NCBI RefSeq assembly: GCF_006542395.2
Contig: NZ_CP038231.1
Coordinates: forward strand, 1,178,001-1,242,000
Direction: 5' to 3'
Length of the DNA: 64,000 bases
Origin: Formicincola oecophyllae
GTDB taxonomy: Bacteria > Pseudomonadota > Alphaproteobacteria > Acetobacterales > Acetobacteraceae
Shown here: positions 1 through 10,703 of the stretch, in pieces
Numbering within the stretch: position 1 is the stretch's first letter
Layout of the letters: every line of letters starts with the position of its first letter
Notes under the pieces: generated by a model
The model's database searches: none
What the model was told of the DNA's origin: nothing
What the model saw: only the letters and a program-made list of their open reading frames with translations
Translations under genes and position numbers: made by a program

Positions 1-312
1 GTGGGGGCTGAAGGTTCATGCTGCATCTAAACACCCTGGTTTTCGCGGGTCACATTCACTGGCTTGGGCCCAGACAGGCCACAAGGACTTAAAAAGCCCT
101 TGAAGGTCCCCAAGCGTCAAGCTGCCAGGGACTGGGGTGCAGGGACGTGCCCAAAGACTATTTGCAATCTGCGCTTATAAGGTGCAGTAAGGCGGCCATA
201 TTTGTTTTTGTTGAACCGCTGCGTTCGACACACCAACCCTGAACGGGCTTGGTGCCGCGGCAACCGCCCCCTCCACAGGGGGCAGGTTTGGCCGCGTTTT
301 TTGGGATGGCTC
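1..312. other. Non-coding stretch upstream of typA
   Basis: No gene can be supported here. The reading frames that cross it on both strands run on as antisense or upstream extensions of typA and have no recognisable protein content. It probably holds the typA promoter and 5' leader, but I could not pick a convincing -35/-10 pair. Confidence 0.4.
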
Positions 313-2133
313 ATGAAACTACGCAATATCGCCATTATCGCACACGTTGACCATGGCAAAACCACACTTGTTGACCAGCTTCTGAAGCAGTCTGGATCGT
401 TCCGCGAGAACCAGCAGGTCGCTGAGCGCGCTATGGACAGCAACGACCTTGAGCGCGAGCGTGGCATCACCATTCTGGCTAAGTGCACATCCGTGGTCTG
501 GAATGACACGCGCATCAACATTATCGACACCCCAGGCCATGCCGATTTCGGTGGCGAGGTGGAGCGCATCCTGAGCATGGTGGATGGCTGCGTCATCCTG
601 GTGGATGCCGCTGAAGGCGCCCTGCCGCAGACCAAGTTCGTGCTGGGCAAGGCTCTAGCGCGTGGCCTTAAGCCCATTGTCGTGGTTAACAAGATTGACC
701 GTGGCGATGCCCGCCCTGATGAAGTGCACGAGGAAATCTTCGACCTTTTTGCAGCCCTGGGCGCCAATGAGGAGCAGCTGGACTTCCCGATGCTCTACGC
801 TTCTGGCCGTCAGGGCTGGGCTGATGCTGAGCTGGAGGGCGCGCGCAAGGACCTCTCCCCCCTCTTCGAGCTTGTTCTCAAGCATGTGCCTGAGCCAGGG
901 CTGGATGAAAGTAAGCCTTTCGCCATGGTCTCTACCATCCTGGAGAGCGACAACTTCCTGGGCCGCATCCTGACTGGCCGCGTGGAACAAGGCCATTTGA
1001 AAGTCAACGCCCCCATCAAGGCCATCCGTCCAGACGGCACGGTGGTGGAGCAGGGCCGCGTCACTAAGCTGCTTTCATTCCGTGGGCTGGAGCGTGTGCC
1101 GGTTGAGGAAGCCAAGGCTGGTGACATCGTGGCTATCGCCGGGCTTTCCGAAGCCACCATCCCAGACACGCTCGCTGACCCTGCGGTGGCGGAGCCCCTG
1201 CCTTCCACCCCTATTGACCCGCCCACCCTCTCCATGACCTTCCGCATCAATGACAGCCCGCTGGGCGGCCGCGAAGGCAAAAAGGTGACCTCCCGCCAGA
1301 TTCGTGACCGCCTGATGAAGGAGACGGAGAGCAACGTTGCCATCAAAGTGACTGACAGCGCTGAGAGCGAGGCGTTCGAAGTGGCTGGCCGCGGCGAGCT
1401 TCAGCTAGGCGTCTTGATTGAGAACATGCGCCGTGAAGGCTTTGAGCTGACCATTGGGCGCCCGCGTGTGCTGTTCCGCAACAACCCTGAGACTGGCGAA
1501 CGCGAGGAGCCCTTTGAAGAGGTGCTCATTGATGTTGACGAGCCCTACTCCGGCGTCGTGGTGGAGAAGATGTCCCTCCGCAAAGGCGTGATGCAGGACA
1601 TGCGCCCCTCCGGCGGCGACAAGGTGCGCTTGACGTTCCTCATCCCCTCACGCGGGTTGATTGGCTATTACGGTGAATTCCTGACCGACACGCGCGGCAC
1701 GGGCATCATGAACCGCCTGTTCCACGGCTACCTGCCTTATGCCGGCCCGATTGAGGGGCGCCGCAATGGCGCGCTGATTTCTGGCGAGGATGGCCAGACG
1801 ACCGCTTATGCCCTTGACGCCCTCAAGGACCGTGGCGTGCTGTTCGTTGACGCTGGCGAAACCGTCTACACGGGCATGGTGCTGGGCGAGCACTCCCGCG
1901 AGAACGACCTGGACGTTAACCCGGTGCGCGGCAAGAAGCTCACCAACATGCGTGCTTCAGGCAAGGATGACGCTGTGCAGCTGGCCCCGCCGCGCCGCAT
2001 GTCGCTGGAGCAGGCCATCGCCTACATCGATGATGATGAGCTGGTGGAGGTCACCCCATCTGTCGTGCGTATCCGTAAGCGCTACCTTGACCCCAATGAG
2101 CGCAAAAAGCAGGCCCGCAAAAAGCAGGACTGA
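313..2133 (+). CDS. typA: Ribosome-associated GTPase TypA/BipA
   Basis: A translational GTPase of the EF-G/LepA superfamily that acts on the ribosome and supports growth under stress and at low temperature. The protein is 606 residues, matching the usual family length of about 607. It opens with [19 protein letters not shown], in which the P-loop AHVDHGKT is at about residues 10-17. The switch regions RGITI and [12 protein letters not shown] and the G4 motif NKID follow. The C-terminus carries the TypA-specific sequence [12 protein letters not shown]. The frame stays open 37 codons further upstream, but homology begins at the ATG at 313, which has a GGGA 6 nt upstream. The gene stands alone and ends in strong hairpins. 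Confidence 0.97.
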   Translation: MKLRNIAIIAHVDHGKTTLVDQLLKQSGSFRENQQVAERAMDSNDLERERGITILAKCTSVVWNDTRINIIDTPGHADFGGEVERILSMVDGCVILVDAAEGALPQTKFVLGKALARGLKPIVVVNKIDRGDARPDEVHEEIFDLFAALGANEEQLDFPMLYASGRQGWADAELEGARKDLSPLFELVLKHVPEPGLDESKPFAMVSTILESDNFLGRILTGRVEQGHLKVNAPIKAIRPDGTVVEQGRVTKLLSFRGLERVPVEEAKAGDIVAIAGLSEATIPDTLADPAVAEPLPSTPIDPPTLSMTFRINDSPLGGREGKKVTSRQIRDRLMKETESNVAIKVTDSAESEAFEVAGRGELQLGVLIENMRREGFELTIGRPRVLFRNNPETGEREEPFEEVLIDVDEPYSGVVVEKMSLRKGVMQDMRPSGGDKVRLTFLIPSRGLIGYYGEFLTDTRGTGIMNRLFHGYLPYAGPIEGRRNGALISGEDGQTTAYALDALKDRGVLFVDAGETVYTGMVLGEHSRENDLDVNPVRGKKLTNMRASGKDDAVQLAPPRRMSLEQAIAYIDDDELVEVTPSVVRIRKRYLDPNERKKQARKKQD

Positions 2134-2150
2134 GCGCTTTGAACGGTGCT

Positions 2151-2209
2151 CCCCATGCCCAGCTGGGCATGGGGTTGGAAAGGCCCTTCCGGCAGGAGGG
2201 GCCTTTTTT
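2151..2209 (+). terminator. Double hairpin terminator after typA
   Basis: Two hairpins lie in tandem 18 nt past the typA stop. The first is a perfect palindrome of two 10-nt arms (CCCCATGCCC and its complement) around AGCT, at 2151-2174. The second, at 2179-2209, pairs AAAGGCCCTTCC with its complement (one G-T wobble) around GGCA and ends in six T, a classical intrinsic terminator. Confidence 0.85.
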
Positions 2210-2319
2210 ATGTCTCAATGTTAGGGGAAAGGTTTGGATGGAAAACTGAAACCAGCCATGCGCCGCCTGGTGCGCGCTTTGGATTGACGCCCCAGCTGGG
2301 GTGGAATAAGCTTTTCCTG

Positions 2320-2412
2320 TTCCGAGGGGCGTCCCACTGTAATGTGGGGCTGAGAGGGCGACACGCCAAACCCTTTGAACCTGATCCGGGTCATGCCGGC
2401 GAAGGGAACGGA
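2320..2412 (+). promoter_or_regulatory. TPP riboswitch (THI element)
   Basis: The conserved THI-box parts are present in order: GAGGGGCGTCCC on the 5' side, GGGGCTGAGAGGG at about 2345-2357 (pyrimidine-binding CUGAGA), then ACCCTTTGAACCTGATCC at about 2370-2387 and the closing GCCGGCGAAGGGAAC at about 2395-2409. TPP-binding riboswitches of this class repress thiamine synthesis genes, and thiC follows about 215 nt downstream. No U-tract terminator is visible behind it. A GGAG ribosome site overlaps its 3' edge and serves an ATG at 2422, which suggests control at translation start. Confidence 0.95.
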
Positions 2413-2421
2413 GTTAACGTG

Positions 2422-5365
<2,944 letters not shown>

Positions 5366-5373
<8 letters not shown>

Positions 5374-5638
5374 GCCATCATCACCGGTCATGCCCCAGCG
5401 TGCTGAAACGGCGCCTGAAGCTGGAGGGGGCCATTTCATCCTCAATGGGGAGCGGTACGCCTTGCCTTTGGGAAAAGCGCCCCTAAGCCTGGCACAGGTT
5501 CTGGAGGCGCTCTCCGTGGAGCCTTACCAGGTTGCGACCGCCCACAATGGGCAGTTCATCCCTCAGGGGGCCCGCAAAGCCCGGATGGTGCGGGCTGGCG
5601 ACAGGGTGGAGGTCATCGCCCCCATGCAGGGGGGCTGA
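5366..5638 (+). CDS. thiS: Sulfur carrier protein ThiS
   Basis: A small beta-grasp protein that carries sulfur as a C-terminal thiocarboxylate for thiazole formation. The domain from FILNGERYAL to VEVIAPMQGG ends in the diagnostic Gly-Gly that ThiF adenylates. The usual length is about 65 residues. From ATG 5366, which has GGGGG 7 nt upstream, it is 90 residues with a roughly 24-residue Pro/Ala-rich lead. A start at 5390 would give 82 residues but lacks a ribosome site. It overlaps the end of thiO and sits 3 nt before thiG. Confidence 0.9.
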
Positions 5639-5641
5639 ACC

Positions 5642-6487
5642 ATGACACTGCATGTTTATGGCCAGCCGTGCCAAAGCCGCCTTTTCCTGGGGACGGCACG
5701 CTACCCCTCACCAGCTTCGCTTGGCCAAGCCGTGGAGGAGGCCAAGCCAGGTTTCATCACTGTTTCGCTGCGACGTGAAGCCATTGGCATGGGCAGGAAG
5801 GCTAAAAGCCCCCACGCCTATCAAGGCAGCCACGGCTTCCAAGGGTTGTTGAAGGCCATGGGCGTTCCCGTTCTGCCCAACACGGCAGGGTGCCTCAGCG
5901 TGTCGGAGGCCATGACGACAGCCCATATGGGGCGAGAGCTTTTCCAAACCCCTTTGGTGAAGCTTGAGGTTATCCGGGATGAAACCACCCTTCAGCCGGA
6001 CCTGCCTGGTTTGATGGAGGCAGCGCGCTTGCTGTGCGCTGAAGGCTTTCACGTGCTGCCCTACTGCACCACTGACTTGAGCGTGGCGGACAAGCTGATG
6101 CAGGCTGGATGCACTATCCTGATGCCAGGTGCCTCCCCCATCGGGGCTGGGCAGGGCATTCATGATCCCGCTGCCATGAAGCGTCTGCGCGCCTGCTTTC
6201 CTGAAACCATTCTAGTGGCTGATGCTGGCCTGCGGGTGCCTTCGCAAGCGGCTGCGTTGATGGAGTGGGGCTATGACGCCATTTTGGTCAACACCGCCGT
6301 GGCACGCGCTGAAAACCCGCCCTTGATGGCGCGCGCCTTCGCCAAGGCTGTGAAGGCTGGCCGCATGGCGTTTAAAGCGGGACCAACCTTGGAGCGTGAG
6401 GAGGCCGTACCCTCTACCCCCATGGCGGGGCGCGCTTTCACGGATGACACACAGCCATGGCGGGAGAGTGCCCATGCGCCTGCCTGA
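5642..6487 (+). CDS. thiG: Thiazole synthase ThiG
   Basis: A TIM-barrel enzyme that builds the thiazole phosphate from deoxyxylulose 5-phosphate, dehydroglycine and ThiS thiocarboxylate. It has 281 residues. The Schiff-base lysine is in VKLEVI, at about residue 107, after PNTAGC. The phosphate-binding loops MPGASPIGAGQGI and LVADAGLRVPSQA are typical, and DAILVNTAVARAENP follows. The last 30 residues are poorly conserved and overlap thiE. It partners with ThiO, ThiS and ThiF encoded beside it. Confidence 0.96.
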   Translation: MTLHVYGQPCQSRLFLGTARYPSPASLGQAVEEAKPGFITVSLRREAIGMGRKAKSPHAYQGSHGFQGLLKAMGVPVLPNTAGCLSVSEAMTTAHMGRELFQTPLVKLEVIRDETTLQPDLPGLMEAARLLCAEGFHVLPYCTTDLSVADKLMQAGCTILMPGASPIGAGQGIHDPAAMKRLRACFPETILVADAGLRVPSQAAALMEWGYDAILVNTAVARAENPPLMARAFAKAVKAGRMAFKAGPTLEREEAVPSTPMAGRAFTDDTQPWRESAHAPA

Positions 6488-7109
6488 CGTATTCTACCCT
6501 GTGGCGGGCACAGCCCGTGAAGTGGCGCTGGCGGCGGCCTCTGGGGCGCGTTTTATTCAGCTGCGCTTTAAAGGCCCTGCGATTGAAAGGCCCCAACAAG
6601 TGCGTGAAAGCCTGGACTGTTGCCGTGCGACTGGTGCTGTGTGCGTGGTCAATGACCATTGGCATGTGGCCCTTGAAGCGGGCGCAGAGTGGGTGCATCT
6701 GGGCCAGGAGGATTTGGATGGCCTGCCCAAAGGCGCCCTGGAAGCCATGAAGACGGCTGGGGTGAAGCTAGGCATTTCCACCCATGATAGGACCGAGCTA
6801 CGCCGTGCCTTGGCTCTGGGTGGTGAGGTCCAGCTTGGCTATGTGGCTTTGGGGCCGGTATTCGCCACAACGCTCAAGGTCATGCGGTGGCATCCGCAGG
6901 GTTTGTCACGCCTTGGGCGGTGGCGCAGGCGCCTTGGCAATGTTCCCTTAGTGGCCATTGGTGGGCTGACGCCCGGACGCGCCGTGGCGTGTCTTGAGGC
7001 AGGCGCCGACAGTTGCGCCGCCGTCAGCGCCTTGTTCCGCCAGCCAGACCCCGCTGCCGCCTTGGCGGCATGGCGCCGATCCTTGTCAATGCAGGCGCAC
7101 TCACCATGA
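6474..7109 (+). CDS. thiE: Thiamine phosphate synthase ThiE
   Basis: Joins HMP diphosphate and thiazole phosphate to make thiamine monophosphate. It is a 211-residue TIM barrel with RFIQLRFKG (the K/R-rich first loop), VVNDHWHVALEAGAEWVHLGQEDL, GISTHD, ALGPVFATTLK and AIGGLTPGRAVACLEAGAD, all standard ThiE blocks. The frame is open earlier, but ATG 6474 has GGGAGAG a few bases upstream and fits the family start. It overlaps thiG by 14 nt. Confidence 0.94.
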   Translation: MRLPDVFYPVAGTAREVALAAASGARFIQLRFKGPAIERPQQVRESLDCCRATGAVCVVNDHWHVALEAGAEWVHLGQEDLDGLPKGALEAMKTAGVKLGISTHDRTELRRALALGGEVQLGYVALGPVFATTLKVMRWHPQGLSRLGRWRRRLGNVPLVAIGGLTPGRAVACLEAGADSCAAVSALFRQPDPAAALAAWRRSLSMQAHSP

Positions 7110-7119
7110 GGGCCCGGCC

Positions 7120-8088
7120 ATGAACGCCCTGTGGGAAGCGCGCTACGAAACCCAGATGCGCCTGCCCCAGCTGGGCCCTGCAGGCCAGGCCAAGCTTGCG
7201 CGAAGCCATGTTCTGGTGGTGGGGGCTGGGGCATTGGGGTGCGCTGTTCTGCCTTGGTTGGTGGGGGCTGGCGTTGGCACTGTGCGCCTGGTCGATGGTG
7301 ACCGTGTGGAACCAGGCAACCTTCACAGGCAAACGCTTTACACTGAATGTGACGTTGGCGCAGCCAAAGCTAAAGTGGCGGCCAACCACCTGGCAGCGCG
7401 CAATGGTACTGTAAACATCATAGCCGAAGCGGCCATGGCCACTCCCCACACCATGCGCCCTTGGGTGGGGGAAGCTGATGTCGTTCTAGATTGTGCCGAC
7501 AATGCCGCCACCAGCTTTTTGCTTGACGATGCCTGCGCAGCTTTGGGCAGGCCTTTCATCAGTGCTGGGGTGGAGGGGGTGGATGGCCATGTAGGCGCTT
7601 TCCAGGCTGGGGTGACGCCCCTTCTGCGTGATGTGTTCCCAGCCATGGGGGAGGGGGGCTGCGAGCAGGCCGGCCTTTTGGGGCCTGTCGCAGGCTTGAT
7701 GGGCGCGCTCCAAGCGCAAATGGCCATGGCTGTACTTCTGGGCATGGCGCCTTCGCCTCTTGGCACGGTGCTGTGCTGGCATGGCGCGCGTTGGGCCATG
7801 GAACGCATGACGTTAGGTGGCCCTGTGGTGGGCAATCAACCCCCATGCCCCGTGGTCACGCTGGCTGACCTCAAGCCTGACGATGTAGTGTGGGACATCA
7901 GGCCTGCCATGGCCTGGCCCGCTGTCCCTGGTGCCGTGCGCGCTTTGCCTGGTGGACTGCCCCCCCAAAAACGTGTGGTGATCCTCTGCCAGCAGGGCGC
8001 GCGCGCCAGCCTGGAAGCCGCAGCCCTGCGCAAGGCAGGCCATGCCAACCTAGCTCTTTGCGCTACTGTGCTGGAGGGCGCACCATGA
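7120..8088 (+). CDS. thiF: ThiF/HesA-type adenylyltransferase with rhodanese-like tail
   Basis: An E1-like enzyme that adenylates the C-terminus of ThiS so that sulfur can be loaded. It has 322 residues. The nucleotide motif GAGALG is at 35-40, VDGDRVEPGNLHRQ at 58-71, and DCADN at 124-128. The likely thioester cysteine is C181, in CEQAGLLGPV. From about residue 244 a rhodanese-like domain follows, with an active-site type loop CQQGARAS starting at C290. The two zinc CxxC pairs usual in MoeB/ThiF are lost: the YRCLFP position reads LLRDVFP, and the later pair reads CPVV. The start has a weak GAGGG upstream. MoeB or HesA is the alternative name; the operon argues for ThiF. Confidence 0.88.
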   Translation: MNALWEARYETQMRLPQLGPAGQAKLARSHVLVVGAGALGCAVLPWLVGAGVGTVRLVDGDRVEPGNLHRQTLYTECDVGAAKAKVAANHLAARNGTVNIIAEAAMATPHTMRPWVGEADVVLDCADNAATSFLLDDACAALGRPFISAGVEGVDGHVGAFQAGVTPLLRDVFPAMGEGGCEQAGLLGPVAGLMGALQAQMAMAVLLGMAPSPLGTVLCWHGARWAMERMTLGGPVVGNQPPCPVVTLADLKPDDVVWDIRPAMAWPAVPGAVRALPGGLPPQKRVVILCQQGARASLEAAALRKAGHANLALCATVLEGAP

Positions 8089-8888
8089 GGGTGCCTACCG
8101 TCATGGCTGTGGCAGGCACAGATCCAACAGGTGGTGCAGGCTTGGCTGCCGACATCAAGACCATCCATGCGCTGGGCGGTTACGCCTTGCCTGTCGTCAG
8201 CGCCGTTGTGGCACAAAATGGCTGGGACATGCTGGGTTGCGTGGTCACGGAACCAGCCTTGCTGCTGGCCCAGATGGAGGCAGTGGCGAAGGTCATGGCC
8301 GTGGACATGGTGAAGATCGGCCTTCTGGGCAGTGCCGCCGCCATGCGCGCCATGGCCTCATGGTTGCAGGCCACTGGCCGCCCAGCCGTCCTTGACCCTG
8401 TGATGGCTGCCAGCGCTGGGCACATTTTTGCTGGTGATGAACAGCAGGCGGTGCTGCGTGGGCCGTTGGCGGCGGCTGTCACGCTCATCACCCCCAACCT
8501 GGCTGAGGCGGGGCGTTTGCTGAACACTGCCCAGGCCACGTCACTGGCGGGGATGGTGGCGCAGGCCCAGGCCTTGGCGCGTGTAACGCCCTGGGTTTTG
8601 CTCAAGGGGGGGCATTTCCCTGAACAAGGCGTCCCCCACCTGGAGACGCCTGATGTCCTGGCAGGGCCAGGGGGGGTGGTGCAGCTTTACAGGGGGGCAC
8701 GCATCAACACCCCCCATGGGCGTGGTACAGGCTGCACGCTTTCAAGCGCGGTGGCGCTGTACTGCGCCCAGGGTTGCCCCATGCCAGTGGCCGTGGCCAA
8801 GGCCCGCCACCATGTGCGCGCTTCCCTCAGGCGGGCCGCTGACCTGGGGCTGGTGGCTGAACGCGGCCCCCTTCAGCCTTTCGCATGA
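8085..8888 (+). CDS. thiD: HMP/HMP-P kinase ThiD
   Basis: Phosphorylates HMP and HMP phosphate to HMP diphosphate, the substrate of ThiE. It is a 267-residue ribokinase-fold protein. AVAGTDPTGGAGLAADIKT is at the N-terminus, AVVAQN and VKIGLLGS follow, and DPVMAASAG lies mid-protein. TPNLAEAGRLL and the catalytic anion-hole sequence NTPHGRGTGCTLSSAVA complete the set. ATG 8085 overlaps the thiF stop as ATGA, indicating translational coupling. It is the last gene of the thiamine operon and converges on the reductase gene on the other strand. Confidence 0.95.
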   Translation: MRVPTVMAVAGTDPTGGAGLAADIKTIHALGGYALPVVSAVVAQNGWDMLGCVVTEPALLLAQMEAVAKVMAVDMVKIGLLGSAAAMRAMASWLQATGRPAVLDPVMAASAGHIFAGDEQQAVLRGPLAAAVTLITPNLAEAGRLLNTAQATSLAGMVAQAQALARVTPWVLLKGGHFPEQGVPHLETPDVLAGPGGVVQLYRGARINTPHGRGTGCTLSSAVALYCAQGCPMPVAVAKARHHVRASLRRAADLGLVAERGPLQPFA

Positions 8889-8919
8889 AGGGGTCAGCAA
8901 GCCGTTTCCAAGCCCCCGT

Positions 8920-9972
8920 TCAGGCGCCTGGACGGCTGCTGCGGTTGCTTGAATGTTCAAAGCGCAGTGCTTCGTCAGGGCGCGCCACAGCGTAAGCGGC
9001 ATGGGTGGCCATGGCCGCTTCAGAGAAGCCCTGCAGGATAAGCTTCATTTTGCCTGGATAATGCGCCACGTCACCAATGGCGTAAATGCCAGGCGTGGTG
9101 GTTTCCATGGTGGCGGGGTTCACGGGGACGGAGGAGCGTTCCGTGTTGAAGCCCCACAGCGCAATGGGCCCCAGGTCAGTGGAAAGGCCGTAAAAGGGCA
9201 GCAGGTGGTCTGCGTCAAGCAGGCGTGCCTCCCCTTTGAGGGTTTTGACCTCCACTTGCCGCAGATGCCCCTCTTCCCCCTGGAGAGCGCTGAGCTGGTA
9301 GGGGACAACCTTTTCAATCTTGCCTTCGCTGATGCGTTTCTCAATGCGGGCAAGGGTGTCTGGCGCGCCACGGAAGCGGTCGCGCCTGTGCAGCAGGTAG
9401 ACATGCTTGGCGATCTCTGAAAGCGACAGCGCCCAATCCAGCGCTGAATCGCCCCCCCCAGCCACGACAATGGTTTTGTCGGCGAAGTCAGCCCGTTTTT
9501 TGACGAAGTACTGAACGGCACCTGTGCTTTCGTAAGCTTCCAATCCCTCCAAGGGAGGGCGGTTGGGGCCAAAGGCGCCAGCGCCAGCGGCCACGATGAT
9601 GGCCTTGGCCGCTATGCTGTCGCCGCGTTCATTGGTCAGGGTGAAAGCGCCAGCCTTGCCGGCAACGTCGCTGATGCGGCTGCCCAGCAGCATGGCTGGA
9701 TTGAAGGGGGACACTTGCTCCAGCAGGGCCTCAATCAAGCCGCCACCCGTGATGGAGGGACGGGAGGGAATGTCGTAGATGGGCTTTTCAGGGTAAAGGG
9801 CAACACATTGCCCACCAGGCACCTCAAGCACGTCAGCCAGCGCACAGGAAAGCCCCAGCATGCCGCACTGGAAAGCTGCGAAAAGCCCCACAGGGCCAGC
9901 GCCCACAATGGCCACGTCTGCTTCAAGCTTACGGGGGCTGCCCTGGGGGGCATTCTGGGTGTGTTCGCTCAC
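8920..9972 (-). CDS. Ferredoxin-NADP reductase, thioredoxin-reductase-like type
   Basis: A flavoprotein moving electrons between NADPH and ferredoxin or flavodoxin. It has 350 residues, close to the family's roughly 340. The FAD motif GAGPVGLFAAFQCGMLG is near residue 24 and the NADPH motif GGGDSALDWAL near residue 175. The redox CxxC of true thioredoxin reductase is absent, which places it in the YumC-like FNR group. The C-terminal YAIGDVAHYPGKMKLI is typical. I chose GTG at 9972 because GGAG lies 7 nt upstream and the frame's next ATG is inside the FAD domain. Confidence 0.93.
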   Translation of the reverse strand: MSEHTQNAPQGSPRKLEADVAIVGAGPVGLFAAFQCGMLGLSCALADVLEVPGGQCVALYPEKPIYDIPSRPSITGGGLIEALLEQVSPFNPAMLLGSRISDVAGKAGAFTLTNERGDSIAAKAIIVAAGAGAFGPNRPPLEGLEAYESTGAVQYFVKKRADFADKTIVVAGGGDSALDWALSLSEIAKHVYLLHRRDRFRGAPDTLARIEKRISEGKIEKVVPYQLSALQGEEGHLRQVEVKTLKGEARLLDADHLLPFYGLSTDLGPIALWGFNTERSSVPVNPATMETTTPGIYAIGDVAHYPGKMKLILQGFSEAAMATHAAYAVARPDEALRFEHSSNRSSRPGA

Positions 9973-10205
9973 GTTTGTTCTCCGCTGGGCTTGGCAAAGC
10001 TGAAGTGAAGGGGCCGGCTGGCATTGGTGCCACACGCGCTGGCAGCCAGGGCCTGGTCTCTGGCAACGCGCTGGCAGACAAGGCTTTACCCCTTATTACC
10101 ACTCACCCCGTGGGGGGGGAATGGTGCAGCCTGGTTAAAGGGTGGCCGTGGCTGCCCTCAAAACCACGTGCCGCCACAGGCCACACATGTTAGAGAAGGG
10201 GCGAC

Positions 10206-10703
10206 ATGCCCTACAGTCTCGACTTGAACAGCCCTGAACAAACCGCCCGCTTGGCACGTTTGTGCGCCACCCTTTGCAGGCCAGGCGATTGCATCGCCCT
10301 TGAAGGCCCCATGGGGGCAGGCAAAACCGTTTTCGCCCGTGCGTTCCTGCGTGCCCTTTGTGGTGATGAGGGCCTGGACGTGCCCAGCCCCACTTTCGCA
10401 TTCGTCCAGCCTTATGATTCCCCCCAAGGACCTGTCCACCACTACGACCTGTGGCGCCTTGGCGATCCAGAGGGTTTGTGGGAACTGGGCTGGGATGAGG
10501 CGCTTGACGGCATCACACTGGTTGAATGGCCAGACAAGGCAGGTGACGCCTTGCCTGAAGGGGCGTTGGCAGTGCGGCTGGCAGTTCTGGAAAATGAGGG
10601 ACGCAGAGCAACCTTGGAAGGCTGGACGCGCAGCCGCTGTGGCCAGCTTTGGAATTTGTGGCAGCAAGCCATCCCTACCCCCCAGCAGGGTGAACGGCCA
10701 TGA
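10206..10703 (+). CDS. tsaE: tRNA t6A synthesis ATPase TsaE
   Basis: An ATPase needed for N6-threonylcarbamoyladenosine modification of ANN-decoding tRNAs, working with TsaB, TsaC and TsaD. It has 165 residues. The P-loop GPMGAGKT is at about 35-42, SPTFAFVQPY follows, and HHYDLWRL carries the Walker-B-like and conserved His/Asp region. EWPDKAG is the family's EWP motif. Its stop overlaps the addB start by 4 bp. In many alphaproteobacteria a sugar kinase and a nucleotidyltransferase gene (AmgK/MurU) lie between tsaE and addB; here nothing does. Confidence 0.94.
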   Translation: MPYSLDLNSPEQTARLARLCATLCRPGDCIALEGPMGAGKTVFARAFLRALCGDEGLDVPSPTFAFVQPYDSPQGPVHHYDLWRLGDPEGLWELGWDEALDGITLVEWPDKAGDALPEGALAVRLAVLENEGRRATLEGWTRSRCGQLWNLWQQAIPTPQQGERP

